Origin: Thorsellia kenyensis
GTDB taxonomy: Bacteria; Pseudomonadota; Gammaproteobacteria; Enterobacterales; Thorselliaceae
NCBI RefSeq assembly: GCF_042432445.1
Contig: NZ_JBHLXE010000100.1
Coordinates: forward strand, 124,001 to 188,000
Reading direction: 5' to 3'
Length of the DNA stretch: 64,000 nucleotides
Positions 18,043-26,206 of this stretch are shown here, one piece after another (position 1 is the first letter of the stretch; every line of letters begins with the position of its first letter). The translations under genes and the position numbers were made by a program. The notes under the pieces were generated by a model, which saw nothing but the letters and a program-made list of their open reading frames with translations, had not been told where the DNA came from and ran no database searches.

Positions 18043-19626
18043 CTACCTCTCTTGTAATGCAAAAACAATTTCTTCCATAGCTGAACTTCTTGAGCCTTTA
18101 ACTAGGAATGTAATTATAGCGTGTTCTTTTAAAATTGATTTTAAAGTATTCACTAACGCCAACTTAGATTCAAAGTGCTGCGAATTTGGGTGTTTTGACG
18201 AAATAAACTGGCTCCATTGCCCTACAGAATAAACAGCATCAATCTGAGAATTTGCAATAAAATCGCCTATCTCTTCATGGCATACTTGGCTATACGGACC
18301 CATCTCAGCCATATCTCCTGCAACAAAAACTTTATATCCTGGTAATTCTTTTAGTAAAGATGCAGCTGCTTTCATCGATCCTACATTAGCATTATAAGTA
18401 TCATCAATAATCCACTTAGATTCTGTAGTAGTTGAAGTAAGCTTAATTGGGTATAATCGACCGTTGACAGGTTCAATACTATTTAATCCTTTTTGCACAG
18501 CATCTAAAGATGCACCTACAGACATGCAAAGAAGCGTTGCTGCTAGAGCATTACTAATCGCGTGTTTACCTAACACTTTAAGTGTAATTTGAGTGTGTCC
18601 CTCGGGAGTTACTAGAGTAAAACGACTACCTGCTATGGAAATTGAGATATCTTTTATTTTATAACCACTTTGTGACAAAACGTTATTTTTTAGTTTTGTG
18701 AGTTCTTCATCTATACTAAATAGTGTTTTTAACTTGATATTTTCTAAATGATGCAGCCAAAATTTTGTTAGCTCTTCACCTTCAAGCTTTTCAGTTTTAT
18801 TTAGAGAATTTTGCATCTGCAATGCATCAAAGATGATATCCGCATTTAAAATAACATGCTGATTATTTTTATACTCTATTTTATTGGGCATATTTAATGA
18901 AAGAGATTTCAAATCCTCTATTTGAGGGTATGTGAAAATTTCACTTTTTGCTTCAGCAACACCTTTTAATGAGCCGAACCCCTCTAAATGCGCTTTACAT
19001 ATAGAGTTAATTAATACTGACTGAGGATTTGACATAGCAGCTGTATAGGCTATTTCGCCTTGATGATTAGCTCCTAATTCAATGACAGCATATTTTTCAT
19101 CGCCCTCAAGACTCAATAATGTTAAAGGTACCCCTATTTCATTATTAAAATTTCCCTTAGTCGCAAGGACTTTTCCTATTTGAGAAAGAATAGCAAAGCT
19201 CATCTCTTTTACTGACGTTTTACCAGAAGATCCGGTTAAAGCCACAAAGGTTGCTTTCGATTTACTTCGCACAAGTGCCGCAACTTGCCCTAACGCCTCT
19301 TTTGTATCCGGAACACTTAGAATAAGATGCTTATACAATTCAAACCTTTTATCTCTAGATACTGATTTCATTTGGGCTTGATAAAAAGAGTGATTCACAA
19401 TAACTAAAGAGGCCCCTTGTTCAAAAGCATCATAAATATAATCGTGTGCATCAAATCGTTCCCCTTTAATAGCAATAAAAATAGCACCATGAGCCACATT
19501 CTTTGAGTTCAATATGACATCTTTAGCTGCAAAAGATATCTTTTGTAAATCATGCGTGATTTCAATTAAATTAGGGGCTTGAATAGCCATTGATGCATAA
19601 AGTTCATTTATATTGAAAGTAATCAT
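18043..19626 (-). CDS. murF: UDP-N-acetylmuramoyl-tripeptide--D-alanyl-D-alanine ligase
   Basis: It adds D-Ala-D-Ala to the UDP-MurNAc tripeptide, completing the cytoplasmic precursor. The ATP P-loop TGSSGKTS is at 131-138. Other blocks are KGNFNNEIGVPLTLL, ELGANHQGEI, GKHAISNALAATLL, DDTYNANVGSMKAA and FVAGDMAEMG. At 527 residues it is about 75 longer than E. coli MurF (452). The extra length lies mainly in two places: about residues 83-100, and about 232-325 between the AEAKSEIF block and the SRFTLVTPEG strand. Conserved motifs on both sides are intact and in frame, so this is an insertion, not a frameshift. It overlaps murE by four bases (ATGA). Confidence 0.96.
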   Translation of the reverse strand: MITFNINELYASMAIQAPNLIEITHDLQKISFAAKDVILNSKNVAHGAIFIAIKGERFDAHDYIYDAFEQGASLVIVNHSFYQAQMKSVSRDKRFELYKHLILSVPDTKEALGQVAALVRSKSKATFVALTGSSGKTSVKEMSFAILSQIGKVLATKGNFNNEIGVPLTLLSLEGDEKYAVIELGANHQGEIAYTAAMSNPQSVLINSICKAHLEGFGSLKGVAEAKSEIFTYPQIEDLKSLSLNMPNKIEYKNNQHVILNADIIFDALQMQNSLNKTEKLEGEELTKFWLHHLENIKLKTLFSIDEELTKLKNNVLSQSGYKIKDISISIAGSRFTLVTPEGHTQITLKVLGKHAISNALAATLLCMSVGASLDAVQKGLNSIEPVNGRLYPIKLTSTTTESKWIIDDTYNANVGSMKAAASLLKELPGYKVFVAGDMAEMGPYSQVCHEEIGDFIANSQIDAVYSVGQWSQFISSKHPNSQHFESKLALVNTLKSILKEHAIITFLVKGSRSSAMEEIVFALQER

Positions 19627-21122
19627 GCAAGTCTCAATCCCTGTGTATGATATAACTCGTGCATCAATTCCCTATCTGAATAATGAATTTTATTATGTCC
19701 TATAATTTGATAGTCCTCATGTCCCTTCCCTGCGACAAGAATCAAATCATCTTTATCGGCAAGTTCAATGGCTGTTTTAATAGCTTGAGATCTATCATGA
19801 ATGACTTGATAATTTAGATCTAAAAAACCTGAAATGATATCATTAGTAATGGTTTCTCTGTCTTCAGTTCTAGGGTTATCGTCAGTAACTATGACATGAT
19901 CAGCATGCATTTGTGCTACTGAGGCCATCAGTGGCCTTTTTCCCCTATCCCTGTCTCCACCACAGCCAAAAACACACCAGATTTTACCTAATTGATGTGT
20001 TTTTAATGCTAATAAAGCTTTTTCAAGTGCATCGGGAGTGTGAGCATAATCTACAACCACGGTAGGAAATAGCTCTCGGCTGAACTTTTCCATTCGACCA
20101 GCAACAGGGATGAGTTTTGGTGCAGAATCCAATAACGACGTAAGATCGTATCCCAAAGCTAATAATATAGATAAAGCGGTTAAAATATTATGGACATTAA
20201 ATTCCCCAAGTAAAGGACTATGAAGCACTCCTTCTCCAAAGGAACTTTTAATTTCAATATCAACTCCCTTAGAATGAAAAACCATTGATTTAGCAAAAAC
20301 ATAGTGTGCAGGAGTCTTATCAATAAACCTTGCATAATCAATTGATACAGCTATAGCATCCTTTTGATTTTCAAACCACTTCAAACCAATTGCATCATCA
20401 ATATTGAATATTTGTACCTTAGACTTTAATTCATCAAATAATCTGAATTTCGCAGCTGCGTACTCTTGCATACTGTGATGATAATCCAGATGATCACGAC
20501 TTAAATTTAAAAAGGCTGTGACACGAAAAGGAACAGATTCAACTCGGTATTGAACTAATCCATGAGAAGAAACTTCCATCGCACATAATGATGCCCCTTT
20601 AGTACTATACTTTTGAATATTAGCATGTACTTCCAGCGCAGATGGTGTGGTATTGTTACTTTCATTTAACGATCCAAATAGTCCATTTCCTACTGTGCCC
20701 ATCACCGAGCTTTTATCACCTAATAGAGTCGCCCACATAGCTACTAAATGGCTCGTTGTTGTTTTGCCGTTAGTACCTGTTATTCCGATGATGGATATAG
20801 GTAGATTATTCGTATCATAGAAGATATTACCAATAGAGGAAACAAGTTTCCCTAACTTAGGAATCTTAATCACAGGGATGTTTTGGACATACTCAATACC
20901 TGGAGTATCATCTTCATCAAAGATAGCGACAGCACCGTTTTCGATTGCTTTTGATAAGTAATCTCTACCATGCACTTGATGTCCTTGAAGAGCGAGAAAT
21001 AGCGTTCCTTGCTTCACTTCTCTGCTATCAGCCGTAATAAAATTGATGTTGACATCAGCCACATCAATACATAACATCGGATTGATATCATAGAGTCTGC
21101 TTGCAAGTTCACTTAATTTCAC
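19623..21122 (-). CDS. murE: UDP-N-acetylmuramoyl-L-alanyl-D-glutamate--2,6-diaminopimelate ligase
   Basis: It adds meso-diaminopimelate to UDP-MurNAc-L-Ala-D-Glu. The ATP loop GTNGKTTT lies at about 116-123. Near residue 415 the DNPRTED motif identifies the mDAP-specific subgroup; lysine-adding enzymes have a different motif. NTTPSALEV and DYAHTPDALEKAL are also present. The start is GTG 21122 with GAAGGTGG just upstream. It lies 29 bases after ftsI and overlaps murF. The presence of lysA at 48505 agrees with a DAP pathway. Confidence 0.98.
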   Translation of the reverse strand: MKLSELASRLYDINPMLCIDVADVNINFITADSREVKQGTLFLALQGHQVHGRDYLSKAIENGAVAIFDEDDTPGIEYVQNIPVIKIPKLGKLVSSIGNIFYDTNNLPISIIGITGTNGKTTTSHLVAMWATLLGDKSSVMGTVGNGLFGSLNESNNTTPSALEVHANIQKYSTKGASLCAMEVSSHGLVQYRVESVPFRVTAFLNLSRDHLDYHHSMQEYAAAKFRLFDELKSKVQIFNIDDAIGLKWFENQKDAIAVSIDYARFIDKTPAHYVFAKSMVFHSKGVDIEIKSSFGEGVLHSPLLGEFNVHNILTALSILLALGYDLTSLLDSAPKLIPVAGRMEKFSRELFPTVVVDYAHTPDALEKALLALKTHQLGKIWCVFGCGGDRDRGKRPLMASVAQMHADHVIVTDDNPRTEDRETITNDIISGFLDLNYQVIHDRSQAIKTAIELADKDDLILVAGKGHEDYQIIGHNKIHYSDRELMHELYHTQGLRLA

Positions 21123-21151
21123 ACAACCACCTTCATTTTAATTGCCCTGAA

Positions 21152-22930
21152 TTATCCGCCCGTTGCTACTTTAATTTTATTTACTGTGCCTGTATTGTTC
21201 ACTATTGCTGGTTCTTCAGCCATCAAGTCTAACCCATCCGGCGTAATATTCATGGTTCTTAATACCCCACCCATAATACTACTAAAAACTGGTGCTGAAA
21301 CAGCTCCCCCGAAATATTCACCTGCACTGGGTTCATTAATTACAACGACAAGAGAAAATCTTGGATTACTTACAGGGGCAACACCTGCTGTATAAGCAAT
21401 ATATTTATCAACATACGCACCATTTTCTACTTTTTTGGCTGTACCAGTTTTCACAGCAACCCGATAATCTTGTACTGCAGCTTTTGCTCCCCCAGCTCCA
21501 GGTTCAGTTACTTTTTCCATCATATGCAAAACCGTTCTAACTGTATTTGCTGAAAAGACTTGCTCTCCAGCCACAGGGGGATCTACTTTAGTTATAGATA
21601 GCGGCCTTGCTTGTCCATAACTGCCTATGGTTGCATAAGCTTTAGCTAACTGAAGAGGAGTGACCATAAGCCCATAGCCATACGAAAAGGTTGCCCTTTC
21701 AATATCTGACCACCGTTTTTTAAATGGAAACAATCCACTATGTTCACCAACAAGTCCAAGATGAGTTGACTGACCAAAACCAAAGTTTTGATAAGTATTC
21801 ACTAATGCTTCTGGTTCCATCATTAAAGCAATTTTTGAAACACCTATATTACTTGATTTTTTTAATATGCCAGTAATTGATAATTCAGGTTGTCTAGAAA
21901 CATCTTTAATTTGTTTACCGTTGATGATAATTGGATGTGTATCTAAAACAGTATCGGGTTTAATCACCCCCTTTTCTAATCCTGTCATAACAACTAGTGG
22001 TTTTACTGTTGAACCCGGCTCGAACACATCAGTAATGGCTCGATTTCTTTTTAATTCATCATTAGCGACTTCAATGTGATTATTGGGATTAAAACTTGGA
22101 GCACTTGCCATAGCAAGTACTTCACCTGTATGTACATCAAGTAAAACGGCGGTTGCTGAACTGGCTTGATGAGTCTCTAGTGCCTTGCTTATTTCTCTGA
22201 AAAGAATATTTTGTAAACGCTCATCAATACTTAGAACTAATGTCTGGCCTGATAAACTTTCTACTGAGTCTACATTTTCTACAATTCTTCCGTATTTATC
22301 CTTTCTAAATGTTCTCTCTCCAGGTGTACCTTGTAGCCACTTATTGAAACTCAATTCAATACCCTCAATACCCTTACTGTCTCTATTGGTTAATCCAATA
22401 ATTTGCGAAAAAAGTTCTCCAGACGGGTAATATCGTTTTGACTCGTCTTGGTAACCAATCATATTTAGTTTTAATTTCTTTATATAATCCACTTTATCTA
22501 TTGGAACTTGTCGAGCCAAATAGATAAAACGACTGTTTGGGTGTTGTGTAACTTTAGCATTTATGTCAGCTACTGATATATTTAGTGTTTTAGCTAGCGC
22601 TTGCCATTTTTCATTTTGCTGGACCCCACCTTGTTCAAGAGTAAACTTAGGATCTATCCAAACTGCTTTGACCGGGATGCTGACAGCTAAAGGGCGACCT
22701 GTTCTATCTGTGATAGTACCCCTTGTTGGTTGAATTTCTTGAACACGTAAAGAGCGCTGATCGGCTTGGGCTAAATAGTAATCAGGCGAGATAATTTGTA
22801 TCATCGCGATGCGGATAACAAGGCAAGCAAAAAATACAAAAACAACGGCATATACCAGCACAAACCGCCAATTCAAATTTTTCTTGGGTGTTTCTTTTCT
22901 GATTGTTTTACGATAATAAGTTGCGTTCAT
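21152..22930 (-). CDS. ftsI: Septal peptidoglycan transpeptidase FtsI (PBP3)
   Basis: A class B penicillin-binding protein that cross-links septal murein and partners with FtsW. The 592 residues have a short cytoplasmic N terminus, one membrane segment (about 22-47) and a pedestal with RGTITDRTGRPLAVS (about 70-84). The transpeptidase domain has STVK (S307-K310), SSN (359-361) and KTG (494-496), the same numbering as E. coli. The C-terminal tail is short. It is 88 bases downstream of ftsL and 29 bases upstream of murE. Confidence 0.98.
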   Translation of the reverse strand: MNATYYRKTIRKETPKKNLNWRFVLVYAVVFVFFACLVIRIAMIQIISPDYYLAQADQRSLRVQEIQPTRGTITDRTGRPLAVSIPVKAVWIDPKFTLEQGGVQQNEKWQALAKTLNISVADINAKVTQHPNSRFIYLARQVPIDKVDYIKKLKLNMIGYQDESKRYYPSGELFSQIIGLTNRDSKGIEGIELSFNKWLQGTPGERTFRKDKYGRIVENVDSVESLSGQTLVLSIDERLQNILFREISKALETHQASSATAVLLDVHTGEVLAMASAPSFNPNNHIEVANDELKRNRAITDVFEPGSTVKPLVVMTGLEKGVIKPDTVLDTHPIIINGKQIKDVSRQPELSITGILKKSSNIGVSKIALMMEPEALVNTYQNFGFGQSTHLGLVGEHSGLFPFKKRWSDIERATFSYGYGLMVTPLQLAKAYATIGSYGQARPLSITKVDPPVAGEQVFSANTVRTVLHMMEKVTEPGAGGAKAAVQDYRVAVKTGTAKKVENGAYVDKYIAYTAGVAPVSNPRFSLVVVINEPSAGEYFGGAVSAPVFSSIMGGVLRTMNITPDGLDLMAEEPAIVNNTGTVNKIKVATGG

Positions 22931-23018
22931 TTTAAATTACTTTTCTTATTTTTGTAGTTATAGACCAGCTCGATTTAGCACAGTAAAGTATGTCATCTTT
23001 TATGCTACAAGCACTTAT

Positions 23019-23345
23019 TTAATTTTGTGCAGCAGGAACCATTAATATCAGCTCGTTCTCAGAAGTGATAAGAGTCATTTTTAATACTTCCTGAGCAATT
23101 TTTTCAATACGCTGTTGTTCACCTAAATTTTTTTCTTCTAAAATTAAATTTCGCCACTCTAAATCCAATGATTTTTTTTCGACTTCTTTTTGTTCTAATG
23201 CATATCGTAATATTCTTGTTTCATTAGTAATTAAAATTGTAAATGTCACCGTTAATATGATCAGAATAAAAAAAAGCATCGCTAGCTTTGAGCGTTTGAA
23301 AATATCTTTAACAATAATCTTGACTAAATTCGGTTGTTTGGCCAT
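23019..23345 (-). CDS. ftsL: Cell division protein FtsL
   Basis: A small bitopic divisome protein that pairs with FtsB through a leucine-zipper-like coiled coil and activates FtsWI. From ATG 23345 it has 108 residues: a cytoplasmic segment, one membrane span (about 21-42) and a periplasmic coiled coil containing LEWRNLILEE and IEKIAQEVLKM, a close match to the E. coli family block. A TTG two codons upstream (23351) is also in frame. Neither start has a good ribosome binding site, so coupling to rsmH, whose stop is at 23352, is likely. Confidence 0.94.
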   Translation of the reverse strand: MAKQPNLVKIIVKDIFKRSKLAMLFFILIILTVTFTILITNETRILRYALEQKEVEKKSLDLEWRNLILEEKNLGEQQRIEKIAQEVLKMTLITSENELILMVPAAQN

Positions 23346-23351
23346 GTTCAA

Positions 23352-24281
23352 TTAAATTTTTTCTGCAATACGCAGCATTGCACTTCTCGCTCTTGTATTG
23401 GTTGTTATTTCCTCTTTAGAGGGTTTTTTCTTAGGTAACTCTTTCAACGTCAATGCTTCATGCATGTTAGCTAATTGTTTTTCGGTTAGGGGTAGTCCCC
23501 TCGGTAAACTTGCCAACTTAGCATTTTTTCTAATAAACGTTTTTACTAATCTATCTTCTAGGGAATGAAATGTAATAATACTTAGTCGACCATTCTTTGC
23601 TAAAATTATTAACGAATCAGCCAGAATTTTTTCTACCTGCCCAAGTTCATCATTAATTTTTATCCTAATGGCTTGGAATGTTCTGGTTGCTGGGTGCTTA
23701 TTCTTATCTTTAAATGGAACAGCTTTGTCTATAACATCAGCAAGCTCTAAAGTCGTATTCAGTGGGTCAGTTTGCATTCTTTGCACTATGGCTCTTGCTA
23801 TTCTTTTAGCAAATCGTTCTTCAGAATAACTTCTTATAACGTCTTCAAGCTCAACTTCATCAACTTGAGCTAGCCACTCTTTTGCACTTAATCCTCTGGT
23901 TGTATCCATACGCATATCTAAGGGGCCTTCTCGCATAAACGAAAAACCACGTTCTGCTTCATCTAATTGAGGTGATGAGACACCTAAATCTAACAATAAA
24001 CCATCAATTTTACCTAACAATCCCATCTGATCTAGATAATCATATAAATACGCAAAACTATTATGGATGCAGTGTACTCTTTCATCGTTAAGCGCTTGTG
24101 CTACTTTTATTGCATCAGGATCTCTATCAACTACGATTAATTTACCATTAGGTCCTAGCTGTTCAAGTATTTTTCGACTATGTCCACCTCGTCCAAAAGT
24201 ACCATCAACATAAATACCATCAACTTTAATATTTAATGCATCGACAGCTTCTTTTAGCATCACTGTTGTATGGAGGGCCAT
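23352..24281 (-). CDS. rsmH: 16S rRNA (cytosine(1402)-N(4))-methyltransferase
   Basis: It methylates N4 of C1402 in the ribosomal P site, using S-adenosylmethionine. The 309 residues contain HTTVMLKEAVDAL at the start, the SAM-binding loop YVDGTFGRGGHSRKIL, DGLLLDLGVSSPQLDEAERGF and ITFHSLEDRLVK near the C terminus. It follows mraZ by 72 bases and ends just before ftsL, as in nearly all dcw clusters. It was formerly called mraW. Confidence 0.98.
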   Translation of the reverse strand: MALHTTVMLKEAVDALNIKVDGIYVDGTFGRGGHSRKILEQLGPNGKLIVVDRDPDAIKVAQALNDERVHCIHNSFAYLYDYLDQMGLLGKIDGLLLDLGVSSPQLDEAERGFSFMREGPLDMRMDTTRGLSAKEWLAQVDEVELEDVIRSYSEERFAKRIARAIVQRMQTDPLNTTLELADVIDKAVPFKDKNKHPATRTFQAIRIKINDELGQVEKILADSLIILAKNGRLSIITFHSLEDRLVKTFIRKNAKLASLPRGLPLTEKQLANMHEALTLKELPKKKPSKEEITTNTRARSAMLRIAEKI

Positions 24282-24353
24282 ATGTTTTCCTAATTCACCT
24301 AGATATTGAGCGCCTGCATGTTATAAATTAAGCTAATGTTTAACTTATTCTAA

Positions 24354-24812
24354 CTATAAAGCAAAGTCTCTTAATCTATCTGTTAACACTGAATCTATTG
24401 ATTTTTCATCTTCAATATCTTGATTAATTTGTAATTGCCATGCTGTTTCGTCCCAAATTTCAAACTTATTTAGTTGACCTACGATCATAATGGCTTTGTC
24501 TAATTTCGCATGTTGCCTTAATGTTGGGGCAATAAGTACCCTACCAGCACTATCCATTTGACATTCACTCGCATGTCCTAAGAGCAATCTCTTGACTCTT
24601 CTCTCTTGAGGATCGAGACTTGAAAGTGTGGCTAGTTTTTTTTCAATAATTTCCCATTCTTGAAGAGGATAAAGTAATAAGCAAGGCTGATGGAGATCAA
24701 TCGTACATACCAATTGACCTTCTGCATTATCGTTTAGTTCTTCTCGATACTTTGTCGGAATAACGATTCTTCCTTTAGTATCGAGATTTACTGAGGATGA
24801 ACCTCTAAACAC
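24354..24812 (-). CDS. mraZ: Transcriptional regulator MraZ
   Basis: A DNA-binding protein with two AbrB-like beta domains that represses its own dcw operon in E. coli. The 152 residues contain both family repeats: DTKGRIVIPTKYREEL near the start, and DSAGRVLIAPTLRQHA in the second half. The start is GTG 24812 with AAGGTGAG just upstream. E. coli MraZ also begins MFRG. It is the first gene of the cluster, and a triple direct repeat suited to MraZ binding lies 38-68 bases upstream. Confidence 0.97.
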   Translation of the reverse strand: MFRGSSSVNLDTKGRIVIPTKYREELNDNAEGQLVCTIDLHQPCLLLYPLQEWEIIEKKLATLSSLDPQERRVKRLLLGHASECQMDSAGRVLIAPTLRQHAKLDKAIMIVGQLNKFEIWDETAWQLQINQDIEDEKSIDSVLTDRLRDFAL

Positions 24813-24850
24813 AACTCACCTTTATCCTATTTTTAAAATGGGTTTAATTA

Positions 24851-24880
24851 CCACTTTATACCACAATTCCCCACTTTTTA
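24851..24880 (-). promoter_or_regulatory. Probable MraZ operator (three 10-bp-spaced repeats)
   Basis: On the plus strand CCAC begins at 24851, 24861 and 24871, an exact 10-base period; on the coding strand this reads GTGG three times. E. coli MraZ binds TGGG-type repeats with 10-base spacing upstream of mraZ. Here the bases are GTGGG, GTGGT and GTGGT, so the half-site differs slightly. Position, direction and spacing all fit autorepression. Confidence 0.7.
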
Positions 24881-24911
24881 ACAAAACTATGCTTACTTTC
24901 TTTTCAAAATA

Positions 24912-24939
24912 ATTGTAAAATTTTTGCAATACCCTACAA
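24912..24939 (-). promoter_or_regulatory. Candidate mraZ promoter
   Basis: On the minus strand TTGTAG (24934-24939) and TACAAT (24912-24917) are 16 bases apart. The -10 is good and the -35 is weak. It would start transcription near 24905, upstream of the MraZ repeats. The rest of the 487-base gap 24813-25299 holds a hexamer repeat and the yqaE promoter. No other gene was seen. Confidence 0.4.
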
Positions 24940-25110
24940 TACACTGTTTATTTATACAGATCATTATTTTTACAATCAAATTTTGACTGTTTTTTAAGTT
25001 TATTATTTTGATTTATGAATTTTTTGGAGGGGGATTAACATAAGTAATCTATTGTTTTTAGTTGTTACCTAATGATTGACTGATTTATTTTATAGAGTGC
25101 TTTAATTTTT

Positions 25111-25150
25111 CTTACTTTTACTTTTACTTTTACTTTTACTTTTACTTTTC
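25111..25150. repeat. Hexanucleotide tandem repeat (CTTTTA)n
   Basis: Five perfect CTTTTA units run from 25115 to 25144. Imperfect copies follow (25145-25150, CTTTTC) and precede (25111-25114). It lies about 65 bases upstream of the -35 of yqaE and about 300 bases upstream of mraZ. Such short tandem repeats are prone to copy-number change by slippage. Confidence 0.95.
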
Positions 25151-25215
25151 TCAAATTGTATACTTCATATAGGGATAATATAAGAAATAACTCTATTTGA
25201 ACTGGTTTATATTTT

Positions 25216-25244
25216 TTGGCTGTGGTATTTTTTTACTGTATAAA
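25216..25244 (+). promoter_or_regulatory. Sigma-70-type promoter of yqaE
   Basis: TTGGCT (25216-25221) and TATAAA (25239-25244) are separated by 17 bases. The predicted start near 25251 leaves a leader of about 49 bases before the ATG at 25300. Confidence 0.6.
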
Positions 25245-25299
25245 ATATATAGTATCCATTACTTATTTATTACGGTTTAAACTATTTGGAGGCTTTTTT

Positions 25300-25497
25300 A
25301 TGCGATTAATTATTTCATTAATTCTTCCTTGGTTTACATTTTTTACAATTGGCCGCCCACTATCAGGTATTATCTGTCTCATACTTCAAGTGACACTAAT
25401 TGGTTGGTTACCAGCCGTTATTTGGTCTGTTTATACATTAAGCCAATATGAAACAGATAAAAAAATAAGAAATGCAACTTCAGCTATGAGGAGATAG
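25300..25497 (+). CDS. yqaE: YqaE/Pmp3 family small membrane protein (UPF0057)
   Basis: A 65-residue proteolipid-like protein with two membrane helices. The family signature is clear: LPWFTFFTIGRPLSGIICLI, then QVTLIGWLPAVIWSVYTL, and a charged tail. The open frame extends upstream to 25216, but ATG 25300 has a strong TTGGAGG eight bases before it and matches the family start. Pmp3 proteins in yeast and plants affect membrane potential and salt tolerance; the bacterial role is poorly known. It is the only plus-strand gene in 35 kb of minus-strand genes and occupies the place of cra between ilvH and mraZ. Confidence 0.93.
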   Translation: MRLIISLILPWFTFFTIGRPLSGIICLILQVTLIGWLPAVIWSVYTLSQYETDKKIRNATSAMRR

Positions 25498-25648
25498 TAG
25501 AGTATCTGTAGAGAGGATTGTTAGATTTTTCTTATTTAGCGAAATAGTTACTCGCTATTGATTGGTGTTCTTAAACTATTTGAATAGCTGGTATATCGTT
25601 TTAATTTCTTTATCTAACCTTTTCAGCAATCATTTGTCTCATTTGATT

Positions 25649-25692
25649 AACCCACAAGAAAAATCCAAACATTCTTTGTGGGTTATTTTTTT
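25649..25692 (+). terminator. Intrinsic terminator between yqaE and ilvH
   Basis: AACCCACAAGAA (25649-25660) pairs with TTCTTTGTGGGTT (25672-25684) across an 11-base loop and is followed by ATTTTTTT. On the plus strand it ends yqaE. On the minus strand the trailing bases are less T-rich, but it may also stop ilvIH transcription before mraZ. Confidence 0.85.
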
Positions 25693-25710
25693 AAAATTTG
25701 TCGGGCTAGG

Positions 25711-26205
25711 TTAACGAATAATTTTTTCGCCTCTTGCTATCCCTACAATACCAGAACGCACAACTTCGACAATTTCAGATACTTCGCTAATAGCATGATT
25801 AAATGCGTCTAATTTTGCACTCGTGCCAACTAGCTGCACAGTATATAACTTGGATGTTACATCAACTATTTGTGCTCTAAATATATCCGCAATATCTTTT
25901 ACTTCACTTCTTGCAGGCCCGGAAGTTTTCACTTTAACTAGCATAACTTCCCTTTCAACATATTGTTCAGGCACAAGTTCTGTGACCCTAAGCACATCTA
26001 TCAATTTATGCAATTGTTTTTCTATTTGTTCAATGCCTTTATCATCTGCAACAGTTTGAATCGTTATACGCGATAAAGTGGAATCATCCGTAGGTGCTAC
26101 AGTTAGGCTATCAATATTGTAGCCTCTTTGAGAAAACAATCCTACTACACGAGATAATGCCCCAGATTCATTTTCTAACAGAACAGATATAATTCTACGA
26201 CGCAT
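25711..26205 (-). CDS. ilvH: Acetolactate synthase III, small regulatory subunit
   Basis: The regulatory subunit of acetohydroxyacid synthase III; it confers valine feedback inhibition. From ATG 26205 it has 164 residues. An N-terminal ACT domain covers about 4-78 (ISVLLENESGALSRVVGLFSQRGYNIDSL) and a C-terminal AHAS regulatory domain follows to the end. The longest frame starts at a GTG five codons upstream, but GAGGGG seven bases before the ATG decides for 26205. The ATG comes one base after the ilvI stop (TAATATG), so translation is coupled. Confidence 0.97.
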   Translation of the reverse strand: MRRRIISVLLENESGALSRVVGLFSQRGYNIDSLTVAPTDDSTLSRITIQTVADDKGIEQIEKQLHKLIDVLRVTELVPEQYVEREVMLVKVKTSGPARSEVKDIADIFRAQIVDVTSKLYTVQLVGTSAKLDAFNHAISEVSEIVEVVRSGIVGIARGEKIIR

Positions 26206-26206
26206 A

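Noticed and set aside
18043..19626. Frameshift in murF suggested by its unusual length
   Set aside because: The P-loop and all downstream ligase motifs lie in one frame, so the extra length is an insertion.
25111..25150. CRISPR or other spaced repeat array
   Set aside because: The repeats are contiguous hexamers without spacers, a simple tandem repeat.
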